From Callorhinus ursinus (Eukaryota > Chordata > Mammalia > Carnivora > Otariidae): 64,000 bases of DNA. The stretch lies in contig NW_020312903.1 of the NCBI RefSeq assembly GCF_003265705.1, forward strand, positions 24,720,107-24,784,106, read 5' to 3'. Shown piece after piece: positions 1 through 11,646 of this stretch (the first letter of the stretch is position 1; every line of letters begins with the position of its first letter). Position numbers and translations under genes: made by a program. Below the pieces are notes generated by a model. The model did no database searches and had not been told where the DNA came from. It saw only the letters and a program-made list of their open reading frames with translations.

Positions 1-23
1 TAATAGACTGCCTGGAAAGAACT

Positions 24-62
<39 letters not shown>

Positions 63-270
63 TGTGTGTCCTACTATGGATTAATCTGAATCATATGTCT
101 TTAGAAATTAAAATCTGAAAAGAAAAAGTATTATCTTGTCATTTTCCAATTTAGTATGGAATGGATCCTCTGCCGCATTATGTTGAAGGAGCTGTATCTC
201 ATGCATTGTTTAAACATCCTATGCAACTTGCTGTCTTATTTCAAGCCCCCATGGCAATTCTTGGACATAC
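1..270 (-). other. NAV3: NAV3 intron (partial, runs off left edge)
   Basis: This is the downstream intron beginning with donor gtatgtcc at 270. It holds a TG microsatellite near the window edge. I see no other exon. Confidence 0.85.
26..69. repeat. (TG)n microsatellite
   Basis: About 21 TG units with one TA interruption. Likely polymorphic in length. Confidence 0.95.
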
Positions 271-354
271 CTTCTGTTCTGCTGTCATGGTTAGACTTTG
301 CAGTCGGCCAGTCATATTCCCTAAACTCTTTTCAAAAGCTGCTACGAGGTGAGC
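271..354 (-). CDS. NAV3: NAV3 coding exon (84 nt), coiled-coil continuation; last exon in window
   Basis: The acceptor is 'gttcacag' after a weak pyrimidine run, and the donor is gtatgtcc after CAG AAG. There are 28 whole codons, phase 0 at both ends: AHLVAAFEKSLGNM, TGRLQSLTMTAEQK. It continues the coiled coil begun at 9194-9117. The remaining coiled coil and the AAA-type ATPase domain lie beyond position 1. The plus strand of this exon also shows 63- and 76-codon open frames with splice-like edges; they are antisense shadows of this exon. Confidence 0.94.
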
Positions 355-1781
355 CTGTGAACAAAAATGGAAGGAACACATTTTAAATGTCAGAACCTTA
401 TATGGATGGATGAAAACTCTTGATTTTATAAAATGCTTAACTTCAGGTATTCTAACTCTTTAAATACTATGACCACCATGGTTAGCTTTCAATGATGACT
501 CTCCTTTAACATAAATCTTTGTTTATGTCATTTCTCATAACATAATAAAATAAAATTTAAAAAAATAATAAAAATAAACCAGTTTAAATTCAGTGCTTCT
601 GTCTCTTGACATTTAATGTGAGTTCAACTTCTGAAAAGGGATGGTATTTTGCAAATAATAACACCTTCTGACTTGCATATCACAGAGGATTTGACACCCA
701 AAATACTGAATAAAGTTCTGAGTTGCCAAGTTTTTAGACTTAGAGCTCAAGAGGAGGTCACTGCCATAGTCAATGGACAAATGTTTCTCATTTTTATACC
801 TGCATGATGACCTTTGGAGATATTGTTAGCTCCTTCATTGTAATGATACTCTCCTTCAAGTGTCAGACATCTGCTGACAGCTAACACATTATCCTTCCTT
901 TTTTTGTGCATACAAAAAATGGAGTCAGAAAGAGTTGTCTTCACTTTCCAAACTCCTTTCAATAATAGGGCTTTTATTTCTACTTTATTCCCTTCAACTA
1001 AGGAAGTGCAGGGAGGCCAGCTAGAAATAATATTCAGTCATATTTTATTTAAGTTTTCATGGCTTTTGGATTTTATTTTAAATCTCAGGGAGTTATACAT
1101 ATTACAGTATAAAACCCTAACTCTTATGATTAAGAAGTATTTGACAATCTTACAGCTCTAGAATAGGGCAGTTTCTGTTGGCATGCCATTATCCAACAGC
1201 TTCACCCACAGAATATTAAGCATGGAGAGGTGTTCAATCTCTCAACAGTTGCTTGAGGAGAACCACAGATATGTTATGTTAAACCGATGGAATTTTACTG
1301 TGCCCTTCCGAAGATACAATGATAGAACATTTTACAACCTACATCCATAATAAACTATGTGTGGGGGGAAATGTGGCAATCCTTGGCAAAGATTAATTTT
1401 TTGAGAGAAGGGAGTAAAAGGACTTATTAAAATATATCACCTTGTAACTCTAGCAGAGCTGAAAGGCCAAGGTAACTATTATCAGATGGATGGCAGGAAT
1501 CCAAAGAATTAGGGCACTGGACATTTATTCCATTATTGATAATAGCAAGAAGTTTATTGCATTATTGGTAACAGCTAGAATGTACAAGTCCCTTCCGATA
1601 GTATCACAATATAAAGGTGTCTCTGTTCCTAGCACTGAGCTTATCTTGTGCTCCCTTCCTTTTCCCAACACAACAATATAAAGATAATTTGTGGAGAATA
1701 CTTCTATTAATCTTCAGTCCACCAGTACAAATCTTCATTTTTTTCCCACTCCCTCTGGCCTCTATCTCCCTACCCCACTAA

Positions 1782-1791
<10 letters not shown>

Positions 1792-1849
<58 letters not shown>
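1792..1849. repeat. Compound (CT)n(CA)n microsatellite
   Basis: Seven to eight CT units run directly into about 21 CA units. Confidence 0.95.
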
Positions 1850-1850
<1 letters not shown>

Positions 1851-1923
1851 CCTTGAGAATTATACTCCAAGGTTAGTTAGCAGATTTAATAGGATAAATA
1901 ACACTCTTAAAAAAAAAAGGAAT

Positions 1924-2124
1924 AGTATTTTATAGTCTAAAATGTTTTCAATGACAAGGAATATCCTTGCATCAGACTTAATATATCAGAAATTAGCACA
2001 AGGTTATGTTATGCAAGGTTATCCTTGCATCAGACTTAATATATCAGAAATTAGCACAACTCCCAAATAACCAAATGACAAGGATATTCCTTGTCATTGA
2101 AAACATTTTAGACTATAAAATACT
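1924..2124. repeat. Compound repeat: 46-bp inverted repeat enclosing a 40-bp tandem-like duplication
   Basis: Bases 1924-1969 are the exact reverse complement of 2079-2124 (46 bp). Between and overlapping the arms, 1962-2001 is repeated without change at 2020-2059 (40 bp, 18-nt spacer). The inner part of each arm also holds the self-complementary core aaggaatatcctt. The whole can fold into a long hairpin with the duplicated segment in its loop. It does not match a SINE or L1 sequence I know. Confidence 0.9.
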
Positions 2125-2135
2125 CTTGTATTTTA

Positions 2136-2182
2136 TACATATATATATGTATAAAATATATATATATATATATATATATATG
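2136..2182. repeat. (TA)n microsatellite, interrupted
   Basis: Alternating TA/AT sequence with a short 'gtataaaa' interruption, immediately next to the compound inverted repeat. Confidence 0.9.
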
Positions 2183-2269
2183 CTCTCATACATAACCTTT
2201 TTTATTGTAAAAAAAATTTTAAGTGAACAAAACCATATTAAACCATATTAACCATACTAAAAGTGAACA

Positions 2270-2790
2270 AAATGAAAATTCATAGCTCGCTGGTTTCTCA
2301 CATAGTGAACGTTCATACACTCACCAGCCAAGTCAAGAAGTAGGACAATTGCAGATCCTAGAAGTTCTCCCTGACCTTTCTCCTATTACTGTCCTCCCTC
2401 CCTTCCCCCAGAATGACCACTAGTATTGTAACATTTATGGTAATTATCTTCTCGCTTCTCTTTATAGTTATACCACTAAGCTTGCATCCCTAAACACTAT
2501 GTCTTAGCTTTGTCTATTTTTTAAACTATCAGAGTGGAATCATATGGCACAATTTTTTTTGTGACTGTTTTCTTTTTCTTAACATTGTGTTTCTGAGATT
2601 CACCCATGTAGGGTGTCACAGGAGTTAGATTTTGCAGGAATGCATTGCTCTATGTGATTTATAATATGTTTGCCTATGATTGACCATTTGTGCTGATTCC
2701 AGTTTAGGTTATTAACAATAATCCTGCTATGACTATATTATGGGTTACTAAATCCTAAAATAAAATTACTCATTTTCTTTTAGAATAGTG
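2270..2790 (-). mobile_element. Probable ancient L1 3' region, decayed
   Basis: The wording ('gtggaatcatatggca', 'gagattcacccatgta', 'aataatcctgctatga') resembles the reverse orientation of old mammalian L1 3' sequence. There is no coding frame. Boundaries are approximate and the family is not certain. Confidence 0.4.
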
Positions 2791-4654
2791 AAAATTCTGG
2801 CCGGAAACCACTGTTAATATTTACTAAAAGAAATGCAAAATTCTACTCAATATTGCAATTTTAACTCCCAAATAACTATAAGGCTTACTTATCGGATATA
2901 TAAGCTTGAATGTATAAACTTGGAAGAAAATTTTACTTTACTTTCTATGCATATTTTCTCAGTTAAACAGGAGTTCAAACATGACAAAGAAAGTAGGAAT
3001 GTGAACTTGTCGAATAAATATACTGCCTGTATTTTGTAGCTACTAGTTAATACAAAATGTTCACTATAAGAATGTCAGTTTTCAATCTTTGGAACATTGC
3101 TGTTCATTAATTATTCATAAGAAAATGTATAACTGGTTACCAAAGAACATTTTGAGTCGCATTGTTCTCCATGAAAAATATGTTAGAAGTATGTTAGTGA
3201 AATACTGCTTTAAATTTATGTGGCCTTGCCTAGGTTATCAGATTAACTTTGTTATTTTGAAGGTAATACAAGGTTAAATTTCTCACCAATTGGATTAATG
3301 GAAAGGTAGTCCAAGAAACCAATAACAGAAACCATTCCTACCAGTGATGATCTTTGTCACCTCAACGGAGAGAAAATGGAAAGTAAAACCATTTGAGTAC
3401 AGGACAATAGATCTTATCTGAGAAACTTAATAAAATGATGACTTTTTTTAAATTGTGGATTTTTAGGGGGACTACTGATCATGGTTTACTTGGTTCTGAC
3501 TTTTCTCTTAGCAGCTGCATAATTTTCAAACCACAGTAAAATTGTGTCAATATGATAATTAATACTCCTTGACCTGTGTTAGGTGCAGTTTGCCAAGGGA
3601 ATAAAATAGACATGGCTAGATATTAGTTAAGGGAAGGTATTTCTAGTACATATTGTCTTTAGTTTTGGAATTCTATAATATAATCTGAATCTTTACATAA
3701 ACAGAATTACTGTGCTGCTAAACAGTAAGATGAAAGATTATGAAAAATGCCTGCATTGTATTCATTCACCCAGAATTTAGTGACAATCCATCAACCAAAA
3801 AAAAAATACATAGATTTATATGGAGATGTATATAAATGTGACTTTACATTTGAAAATCAATAGACGAACTGAAAATGATTCTGAAATTATCATAAGGTTT
3901 CACATTATTTTTACACATTATAAAATTGTTCCTTCAATGTTTGTCATTGTTAATATGTGCAAAATTGTTTTCTGTGAAAGGAGATACAGAAAAGTAAGAG
4001 TAACTGCCAGAATACATAAAAATATTAAATAGAGCAAAAAAATAGGACACAATCCTAAACAAAATAACACCCGAGAGATTTTTGGCTAAAAGACCTATAT
4101 GCTGAAAGGCAAAAAAAAAGGACCCTTTGTGACATATTTATTCAGTGGTATCTATGAAAAATGGAAATAATAACTAGTCTTAGTACCCATTTCTTTTTTT
4201 TTCTTTTTTTTTCTTAGTACCCATTTCTAAATACGTAAGAACTGAGACTTGTAAACAAAATATATTAGAACACAAACAAATGCTCCCCACCTGACTTGGC
4301 TGTAGGAAGGTGTGGGTGAGAGGCTAGAGGGCACCTGGCTGACTGCATGATATGACCATACATTTGCAGATGCTTGCTTGGAGGGCTCCTCTTTTCTTCC
4401 TGTTCATAGGTGGGGTACTGGTCCAGGGAAGGTCAGACAGCAGTATATGCCAACATACCCTCTCTCCTTTCTAAAGACATCCTAGTAGAAAGTGCTTTAC
4501 AGAGAGTCCTTCCAGGGCTTTCTGCAGCTCTGATCAGAGAACTTCACAAGTGAATGGGAAGACTCAGTGCACATTCTACTGAATGGAGGTTTACTCTGCC
4601 AGTCAAATGAGGAGTGAGTTGGTTGGGCACCTTTCTAATTTACCGCTGTTCCTT

Positions 4655-4683
4655 TTTTTTTTTTTTTAGATCTATTTATTTAT

Positions 4684-4724
<41 letters not shown>

Positions 4725-4881
4725 TGGGGGAGGGGCATAGGGAGAGGGAAAGAGAGAATCTCAAGCAGATTCCACACTGAGCACAGAGTCCAACATGGGG
4801 CTCCATCTCACAACCCTGAGATCAAGACCTGAGCCAAAACCACAAGTCAGATGCTTAACCAACTGAGCCACCCAGGCACCC
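4655..4881 (-). mobile_element. CAN-SINE, reverse orientation
   Basis: A poly-T run at the left, then (GA)n, then the reverse complement of the tRNA-like head 'gagccacccaggcaccc' at the right. Possible imperfect target duplication around ctgttcctttt / ctgctgcccctttt. Same strand as NAV3. Confidence 0.9.
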
Positions 4882-5397
4882 ACTGCTGCCCCTTTTAACA
4901 AAGTGAGAACAAAGCATTTTAATAGAGAAGCAGGTAAGTTTCAAATTTAAAAATTAAAACATGGATTACTGTGTTGACTCTCTATAAATATAATTATGCC
5001 AGGCCCAAACACAGATCAATTGACAGATCAATTACAAAAAAAAAAAAAAAAACCAAAAAAACAAATTAAGGAAAATCATTTTAGTCCTGATAGAATGATT
5101 AAAATATTGAGTAAAAAATGAATATCTAGACACTTAAATGATCATTAAATAAAAAAACAGTTAATGATATTTTCTACAGAGCCAAATCCACTGTAATTCA
5201 TCCTTATAAAAATCATGGATCTTTTACTACTTCACTTCTATACAACAATGCTCACTGTAGTGATCTTATTTAACCAAGAGGTAGAAAGTTTACTTTTGGT
5301 CTAAAGAAACTAAAAAAATACAAGGTTCATCTCTATTTCCAAATAGTATTACAAGATTAAAAATAATTTTTGACTTCTATTAAAGAGTTCTGTACAG

Positions 5398-5575
5398 GGG
5401 CGCCTGGGTGGCTCAGTCGGTTAAATGGCTGCCTTCAGCTCAAGTCATGATTCCAGGGTCCTGGGATCCAGGCCTGCATGGGGCTCCCTGCTCAGCGGGG
5501 GGCCTGCTTCTCCCTCTCCCACTCCCCCTGCTTGTGCTCTCTCTCTCTCTGCCAAATAAATAAAATCTTAAAAAA
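5398..5575 (+). mobile_element. CAN-SINE, forward, with perfect 16-bp target duplication
   Basis: The head 'gcgcctgggtggctcagt' is followed by the promoter-like body, (CT)n and an 'aataaaatctt' A-rich tail. The 16-bp duplication aaagagttctgtacag lies at 5382-5397 and 5576-5591. The intact duplication suggests a fairly recent insertion. Antisense to NAV3. Confidence 0.95.
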
Positions 5576-6000
5576 AAAGAGTTCTGTACAGATATAATTT
5601 TATTCAGTCTTATGATTAATTTAATTTCTGTACATGTATATTACAATATATGTATATATTACACACATCAACAGATATTAACAAGCATCTGAATTTGTTA
5701 ATTTGAATATCTGAACATATTCTCTGAATGAAATTTAAATGCAGTATTTTTTAGAGCTAAGAAAAAATAAAATATTAATTAAAAATTACTTTGATGACTC
5801 ATTATGCTCTATGGGATCTAAAGTGACATTATAAACCAAATGCTAAAGACAGTAAGTTCAAGATAATTTGCAGTTAATAGGTAACTTATGAGTAATTCAA
5901 ATTTCTAAACGTATAAAGGAGATTATATGTTTAAAAATACAAATTGACATAGATATACAAGACTGCTGAGTAGTAATCCATGATAGAGAACTACCATAGT

Positions 6001-6103
6001 TTTTTTTTCTTTTTTCTTTTTTTTATTATTATGTTATGTTAATCACCATACATTACATCATTAGTTTTTGATGTAGTGTTCCATGACTCATTGTTTGCAT
6101 ATA
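6001..6103 (-). mobile_element. Short L1 3'-end insertion
   Basis: A T-rich tail followed by the L1 3' end in reverse ('attacatcattagttttt'), the same text as 56140-56200. Only about 100 bp; strongly 5' truncated. Candidate duplication 'catagttt' on both sides. Confidence 0.75.
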
Positions 6104-6800
6104 AGAACATAGTTTATTTTATCCAATGACCTATGAAGGGATATTTGGTTGTTCGCAATGTTTTAAAAATAAAGTTGCTATGTACAATTTTTTGTATGGC
6201 TCTTAGGTGATTTCAGATTTAAAAATGCATTATGAAGTAAAAAAAGCATGCAAAATAGGATATAATTTAGGCTCCTATCCTTGTGCAAAAGACACTACTA
6301 AGGATAACAAAGATGTGGCTAGGGGAAGCTGGAGACATTTGGGCATTTTCTCTAAGATCAGCACTTTTTAAACAAAATCATCTATTTGACATTAGTTCCT
6401 CTAATTCTGTATTCATTCCATTTTGCATTATTGTTCCTTGAGGAGACATTATAGATGCCTTTTTCCTAATAGCCCCCTTCCTCCATGACATCTTAATACC
6501 ATAGATACATTGGATACCTGCTTATGTATTCTATGTAAAACTGTGCTTTATGCATAAAAAGAGTAAGTTTTCTCACCACAAAAACCAATTTTCAACCTCT
6601 GGTGGTCATATCAACACTCCGCTGAGAACACATGAGCCAAAGTCATGAAAACACGTCAGTGAAAATCAGTGTGGCATGCATGATTGGAGCAGAAGTAGTA
6701 GGTAGCCAATGACTGACACCTTTAAAAAATTTTTGCTCCAACAATGGCACAGAGTCAAATTTCAGGACTACTCCCTTATGTTATAATTTGGTTGCTCCTC

Positions 6801-6802
<2 letters not shown>

Positions 6803-6840
<38 letters not shown>
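6803..6840. repeat. (TG)n microsatellite
   Basis: About 17 TG units with a terminal TA interruption. Confidence 0.95.
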
Positions 6841-6842
<2 letters not shown>

Positions 6843-6924
6843 CAAGCCTTTGCAAGTGTGTACATGGCTATATGTATTCATGGCTATAAAAAATATCAAT
6901 GTTGAAAGGAAATATAAGAAACCA

Positions 6925-7380
6925 ACAATTGAACACTACACAGCCATAAAAAAGGATGAGATTGTGCCTTTTGAGACAACATAGATGGACCTTGAGGTAT
7001 TATGCTAAGTGAAATACAAATGAGAGAAAAGAGAAAGACAAATGGCATATGATTCTACTCATAAATGAAATCTGAAAAAAATGAACAAGCAAAAAGCAGA
7101 ACCAGAACTATAAATACAGAGAACAAGTTGATGGGGGCCAGAGGGGAAGGGGTTGGGGGGCTGGGCAAATAGGTGAATGGGAGAGGGAGACACGGCCTCC
7201 GGTTACGGATGAGTAAGTCACAGGAATAAAAAACAGCGTGAGGAAGTCAGTGATTAGTGAGGTAATGGGACAGAGGATAGCAACTCTTGCAGCGAACGTA
7301 GCATAATGTATAAATCTGTCAAATCACTAAGCTGCACACCTGAAACCAATGTCACATTGTGTGTCAACTATACTCCCCCC
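6925..7380 (+). mobile_element. L1 3' end (end of ORF2 and 3' UTR), forward, decayed
   Basis: Starts with the ORF2 C-terminal wording (ACACAGCCATAAAAAAGGATGAG) and continues into 3' UTR text ('gctgcacacctgaaacc') shared in part with 39498-40149. Many substitutions; no usable frame. Antisense to NAV3. Confidence 0.7.
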
Positions 7381-7943
7381 CACCCCAAACCAACAACCAT
7401 ATTTAGGAAGGGTGTCTGGGGGAAAAACAAATATACATTTTTTTATTACACTCTTCTTTTAGTTTCAGTTTTCCTTTTTAATACCACATGCATGTAATGC
7501 TTTTGAAATGGTAATAGTTTTAAAAATAGTAAAAGCCCAAATTCCATAATGTATAGCAGATGTTTATTATCCTAATATTTGCATTTATAAACCCATGCAA
7601 GAGACATTTACACAATAAAATAAAATCCCGACGAGTCATTAAAGACATCTGCAAACATCTTGATAATCCAATGCATAGGGTCTGTCACTGAGCCTTCCTC
7701 TTTGCAGATAAACACAACCCAGCGTGGTTTTGGCATTTACATTGTCATATGTCCCCTGGGGACAAAGTCAGGAACGTAGACAGAGTGTTTTATACTATTA
7801 TTCATCTAGCCTATAGTATAAAATTTATAGCGGCTTCTTAACTATTTCTTTAAGACTTATTCTTAGACACAAACTATAGCTTAAATAATTCTGTTCTCTT
7901 CCAGTATTGCCTAAAAATTCTTTAAAACCTGCTATTATTTTTA

Positions 7944-8036
7944 TATTTTTTATTATGTTATGTTAATCACCATATATTACATCATCAGTTTTTGATGTAG
8001 TTATACGCAAACAATGAATCATGGAACACTACATCA
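7944..8036. mobile_element. 93-bp L1 3'-end insertion with internal inversion
   Basis: The left part (7944-8000) is the L1 3' end in reverse; the right part (about 8001-8036) is the adjoining L1 segment in forward orientation. The pair is flanked by a perfect 20-bp target duplication at 7924-7943 and 8037-8056. This is the structure produced by twin priming during L1-mediated integration. Confidence 0.85.
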
Positions 8037-8464
8037 AAAACCTGCTATTATTTTTAACAATCCCCCAACAACATCTATAAAAATAAATAAAGACAATCCC
8101 AAATGAATTTGATTCTCCCAAAGTTGAGAAGATAAAATCCATTCAAATGGAGTGCTAAAATGAATCCGCAGTGAGTGAAATGACTCACATGCTGTGGAAG
8201 TTATATTACACAATAATTTTTATCCTTAAAATCTCTCTTAATCAAGTCATACCCCATGGGCCTACACCTGCTCTCTCCTATGTCATGCTTTGTCCAGGAC
8301 ACAGAAAACCTCAGTGGAGAGCAGGGATTGGTGAGGCAGACGAAGGGCCCAAAACTACATGGTCCGACTGAGCAGATTAACATTGAATGGAGGTGGCAGG
8401 ACATATGGCAAAACAGCGGGAGCTTCCTTACCCCTCACTGGTGCTCCTAACACTACTGTTTCTT

Positions 8465-8555
8465 AGGACCAGGCACAATGCCACATGTTACCCTGTATTA
8501 TTCTGCATCTATTCGGAGGACTTCCTGGCACACTGAAGGAGATTCAGTAAATGTT
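8465..8555 (+). repeat. Possible L2/MIR relic
   Basis: Wording such as 'ccaggcacaatgcc' and 'ggagattcagtaaatgtt' resembles the 3' end of L2-type repeats. Weak and diverged. Confidence 0.3.
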
Positions 8556-8689
8556 AATATTATCAATGATCTCCATTGGCATCATTTTTGCCACTTTCAG
8601 TGGGTCAAACTGCTGTGAGGAGGCTACCAAGGTTTTTAAGAGAACTATCTCTCATTCAAAATATAATTCAGATACCCAAGTTTAGACCT

Positions 8690-8745
8690 AAGTTATTTAT
8701 TTATTTATTTATTAGAATTAATTGGATGCTTAACTAACTGCCAGT
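8690..8745 (-). mobile_element. Possible CAN-SINE remnant with large internal deletion
   Basis: A (TTTA)n tail-like run is followed after 15 nt by 'gatgcttaactaactg', which resembles the end of a reverse CAN-SINE. The body between would be deleted. Tentative. Confidence 0.3.
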
Positions 8746-9116
8746 AAATCGTGCTGAAGAAAGCAGGGTGCATAGAATTGTTTATCTTCCAAATCTAATC
8801 ACTATCAACTCCCAACCATATTGTGGCTTAAAAAAGAATCTATGGAGAGTAATAAAAAGGAGACATAAGAAAATAAATAACCCTTGAAACTGGTACTAAT
8901 GTTCCCAGCCTTAGAAGAAACAAAAAGCTCTTTTAATCACACCAATTGGGGTTTACATTTCATGACTCAGTGTGCAGGAAAGTTTACCTTTATAGGAGGG
9001 ACTGAAGACTGTTTATTTTTGGACACTTAAAGTTTGTATGTCTGTTACCAAAATTATCACATTTACTACATACAAATCTGTTTTGATATATCAAAAAGTA
9101 ATCAAAAGTGACTTAC

Positions 9117-9194
9117 ATTTGCTGACAGTTGAGATGTGAGAGTAGCAACTTTTTCTTGTGATGCAACCAGCTCTCGCCGCAGTTTGTGGATTTG
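9117..9194 (-). CDS. NAV3: NAV3 coding exon (78 nt), start of coiled coil
   Basis: The acceptor is 'aattacactcag' and the donor is gtaagtcac. It has 26 whole codons in phase 0 at both ends: QIHKLRRELVASQEK followed by VATLTSQLSAN. Hydrophobic residues recur at heptad-like spacing (I, L, L, V, L, L) among Arg, Glu, Lys and Gln, which is the beginning of the NAV3 central coiled coil that likely mediates self-association. Symmetric phase would also allow in-frame skipping. It is too short to stand out by length and was recognised by its NAV3 peptide and splice sites. Confidence 0.95.
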
Positions 9195-11622
9195 CTGAGT
9201 GTAATTTTAAAAAAATCAACTCAATACGCTAGTATTTTTACTTAAAACTAAGAATTCAATCCAAGAAAGCAAATACTATATTTCGCTCATGCAACCCCTT
9301 AATTAGTGTATCAGCACCAATTCCTGAAAAACCAAAGAAATGTGAGCCCTAGCTATATAGTAACAGTCAAATGCCACGTGTAAGGAGAGGTAAGTGATAT
9401 GTTTAAGGTTAGGACTCAAATGTGCAAATTAAAGGATGCTTGCTTTCTCCATTGCCCTATCTGCCTGACTCAAGAATCAGTTTACTTTCTCTACTGATTC
9501 TTCTAGCTTAAGGAATTTGTGATAATAAAACTCAGGCAGTAAAATATTTTCTTTTTAAAAATTAAACATACATGTACACATTTTTTCTAGGTCCTCTTTT
9601 AGCAAAAAGTACTGAATGTTCTAGCATGGAGTTTTAGCAAAAAATACTCAGTTTTTTTTTGGTGTGTGCTTATTTTAATTTTCTGTAGTTTGGCAACTTC
9701 TCAGAAGCTGTAGAATATCCTGTAGTCACTGAAAGTTGGCTCTAATTCCATGTATATTGAGTCCATATTTGAAAATAATTTTACTAGCTGGAGTTTCAAT
9801 GGCTAACAGTCAGAGAAGCCTTCCCAAATCTTTATTATAATGCCTTTTATTCATTGAGTTACTATTAGCTCAGAGTAGAAATGCTTTATAGATTATCTAT
9901 AGTTTAAAAGTAAGGGGGAAATCAGTAATACTGTTCAAATAATTAGATATGCCAACAAAATAAATATGCTAGATGTCTTCCTCTTTAGCTAAGTTCACAT
10001 TGTAATAAAATTGAACCAGAAAAAGAGAGTATTTCATAGCACATTTAAATTGCTAATATAAGCACTTTCTGCAGTTTAATCTGCATGTCGCATGTTCCTG
10101 AGACACGTAAACACCAATTAGTAAGGGTAAAACATCTATAACCATCTGAGACTAAGTCTACAACTAGACTTCTGGTCTCAAGGGATCTTAGTTATTTAGA
10201 TGCCAAACATTCTACTCAAATTCTTCTCATTTCTGCAAAAAGAAGTCTTCTGTTGTTGTGGTTGGACTTTTAGAATACTGTCTCAGTTTGAAAGAGCATT
10301 CTTGACACAGTTCATTAATTGTCTTTTCTCCCCCCTCTTTTGAGGAAAAGAAATGGTAATCAACATTTAGAAACTCAAAAAAGTTGTGAACTTCAAGCTG
10401 GAAGCAAATGTGATTCCATCTCACTCCTGATTTTTTTAAAAAAGAGATACACTAGCCCCCAAATAGAACTTGACCTGCATTCAAATAATGACCACAGATA
10501 GTCCCAGAAAACAGACCATCTATTTCATCTTAAGCCAATATAGATCCAAAGAGCCTTTCTCAAATTAAAGTCTCTATTACATGATCCTTTACAATGTAAT
10601 CTAGGAAACCTTAAAATAATGGAAATTATTTTTTAAAAACCAGACCCATTAGGGGGAGGAATGATACAAAGGGGAGTCAGATAAGTACTAATCAGGCAAA
10701 TAGGCAGCATTTGTATACCTCAGTAGCCATATTATGACCAAATTAGAAGTGTTGTCCTGTCCATGCAATATAAATAAAATAGTTTAGGTTTTTTTTTTAA
10801 ACATATTCACTTTTTGGCCTAGCAATTATAAAGATCAAATTGCTATAATCAATATTATTTCGATATTTTTAAACATAGCACAAATTTTACTTTAAAAGCA
10901 AAGTAGGGCAAGGAGTTCCTTTGCAAAGGCTACTGCCAAGATATTGATTTCTCTGTGGTCTGATTGCCTCAGTGTAAACCAATCAAACAGTCATTACCAC
11001 ACCTTGAATAAAGGCCTAATTAAAGTCCTGCTCTTCTTGGATAGGACAATTCTTTTACAAAGGGAAATAAAAAGAATATTCTCTCCAGGTTGCAATCTGA
11101 TTGGTACATGATTGCGACCAAGTGTGTATTTGTGAAATGCATGTGATTGGAACAATAGATCACAGTAGACATAAAGTGGTGATTAGAGCAGCAAAGTCCT
11201 GGCATGAAACAGATGCACTGGGATGCTGCTAGCTTCTGTTGTGGAGGTCTGGTGCCTAAGATTCAACAGTTTCATTAATCCTATACAGTTGGTCTCAACA
11301 GGCATTGGGGAAAAGAGACAACAATAAATGTGAAAGACTACACATTCATTCATTCATCAGATTTAATGAGTGCTTACTATTACAGGCAATCTGTTAGTTG
11401 TTGATCTAAAACTCCATTCTAGAATATGAGAGGAGAGCTTGCTTTTAAAAACTTCCTTTCATTTTCTTTATGAGGAAATACCAAGGCCTTATCAACTAGA
11501 GGATTGCTTCCATCAGCAGCCCTGGAGAACTATGCTACTGTATCACAGAGCCCTCTAGTGGTGGAAACATTCATTTCCTCACAAATGGAAAGAGTCCAAT
11601 ATGAAAATGCTACGAATTTTAC
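9195..11622 (-). other. NAV3: NAV3 intron, 2.4 kb
   Basis: Between the 24-nt and 78-nt exons. Mostly AT-rich unique sequence, with a weak L2/MIR-like stretch near 11341-11420. No young SINE or L1. Nothing else recognised. Confidence 0.85.
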
Positions 11623-11646
11623 CTCTGAATGAGCTTTTTCTTCAGC
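11623..11646 (-). CDS. NAV3: NAV3 microexon, 24 nt
   Basis: Only 24 nt (AEEKAHSE, eight whole codons) lie between the acceptor 'ttgtcttttacag' and the donor 'gtaaaattcg'. Both ends are in phase 0, so the exon can be included or skipped without changing the frame. The peptide is strongly charged and extends the N-terminal edge of the coiled coil that begins in the next exon. The donor lacks G at +5, while the preceding pyrimidine run is good. The introns on either side are 5.8 kb and 2.4 kb. I recall this peptide in the full-length NAV3 protein; whether it is alternatively spliced cannot be told from the sequence. Confidence 0.92.

Larger units (their letters stand above)
355..9116 (-). other. 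NAV3: NAV3 intron, 8.8 kb
   Basis: Between the 78-nt and 84-nt exons. It contains several microsatellites, a compound inverted/direct repeat, two CAN-SINEs, a decayed L1 3' segment, three L1 3'-end pieces and a possible L2/MIR relic. The rest is AT-rich unique sequence in which I see no exon. Confidence 0.85.

Noticed and set aside
156..386. Plus-strand open frames (63 and 76 codons) with acceptor-like 'ttccaatttag' before and donor-like 'gtgagc' after, looking like a novel exon
   Set aside because: The reverse complement is an exact NAV3 coiled-coil exon (AHLVAAFEKS…TAEQK) with proper splice sites and phase. The plus-strand frame is its antisense shadow.
1691..1876. Open frame with Leu-Ser and His-Thr repeats
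   Set aside because: It is only the translation of the (CT)n(CA)n microsatellite.
5398..5575. Possible tRNA gene (tRNA-like head of the CAN-SINEs)
   Set aside because: The similarity comes from the tRNA-derived SINE promoter. No full cloverleaf, followed by SINE body, A-tail and target duplication.
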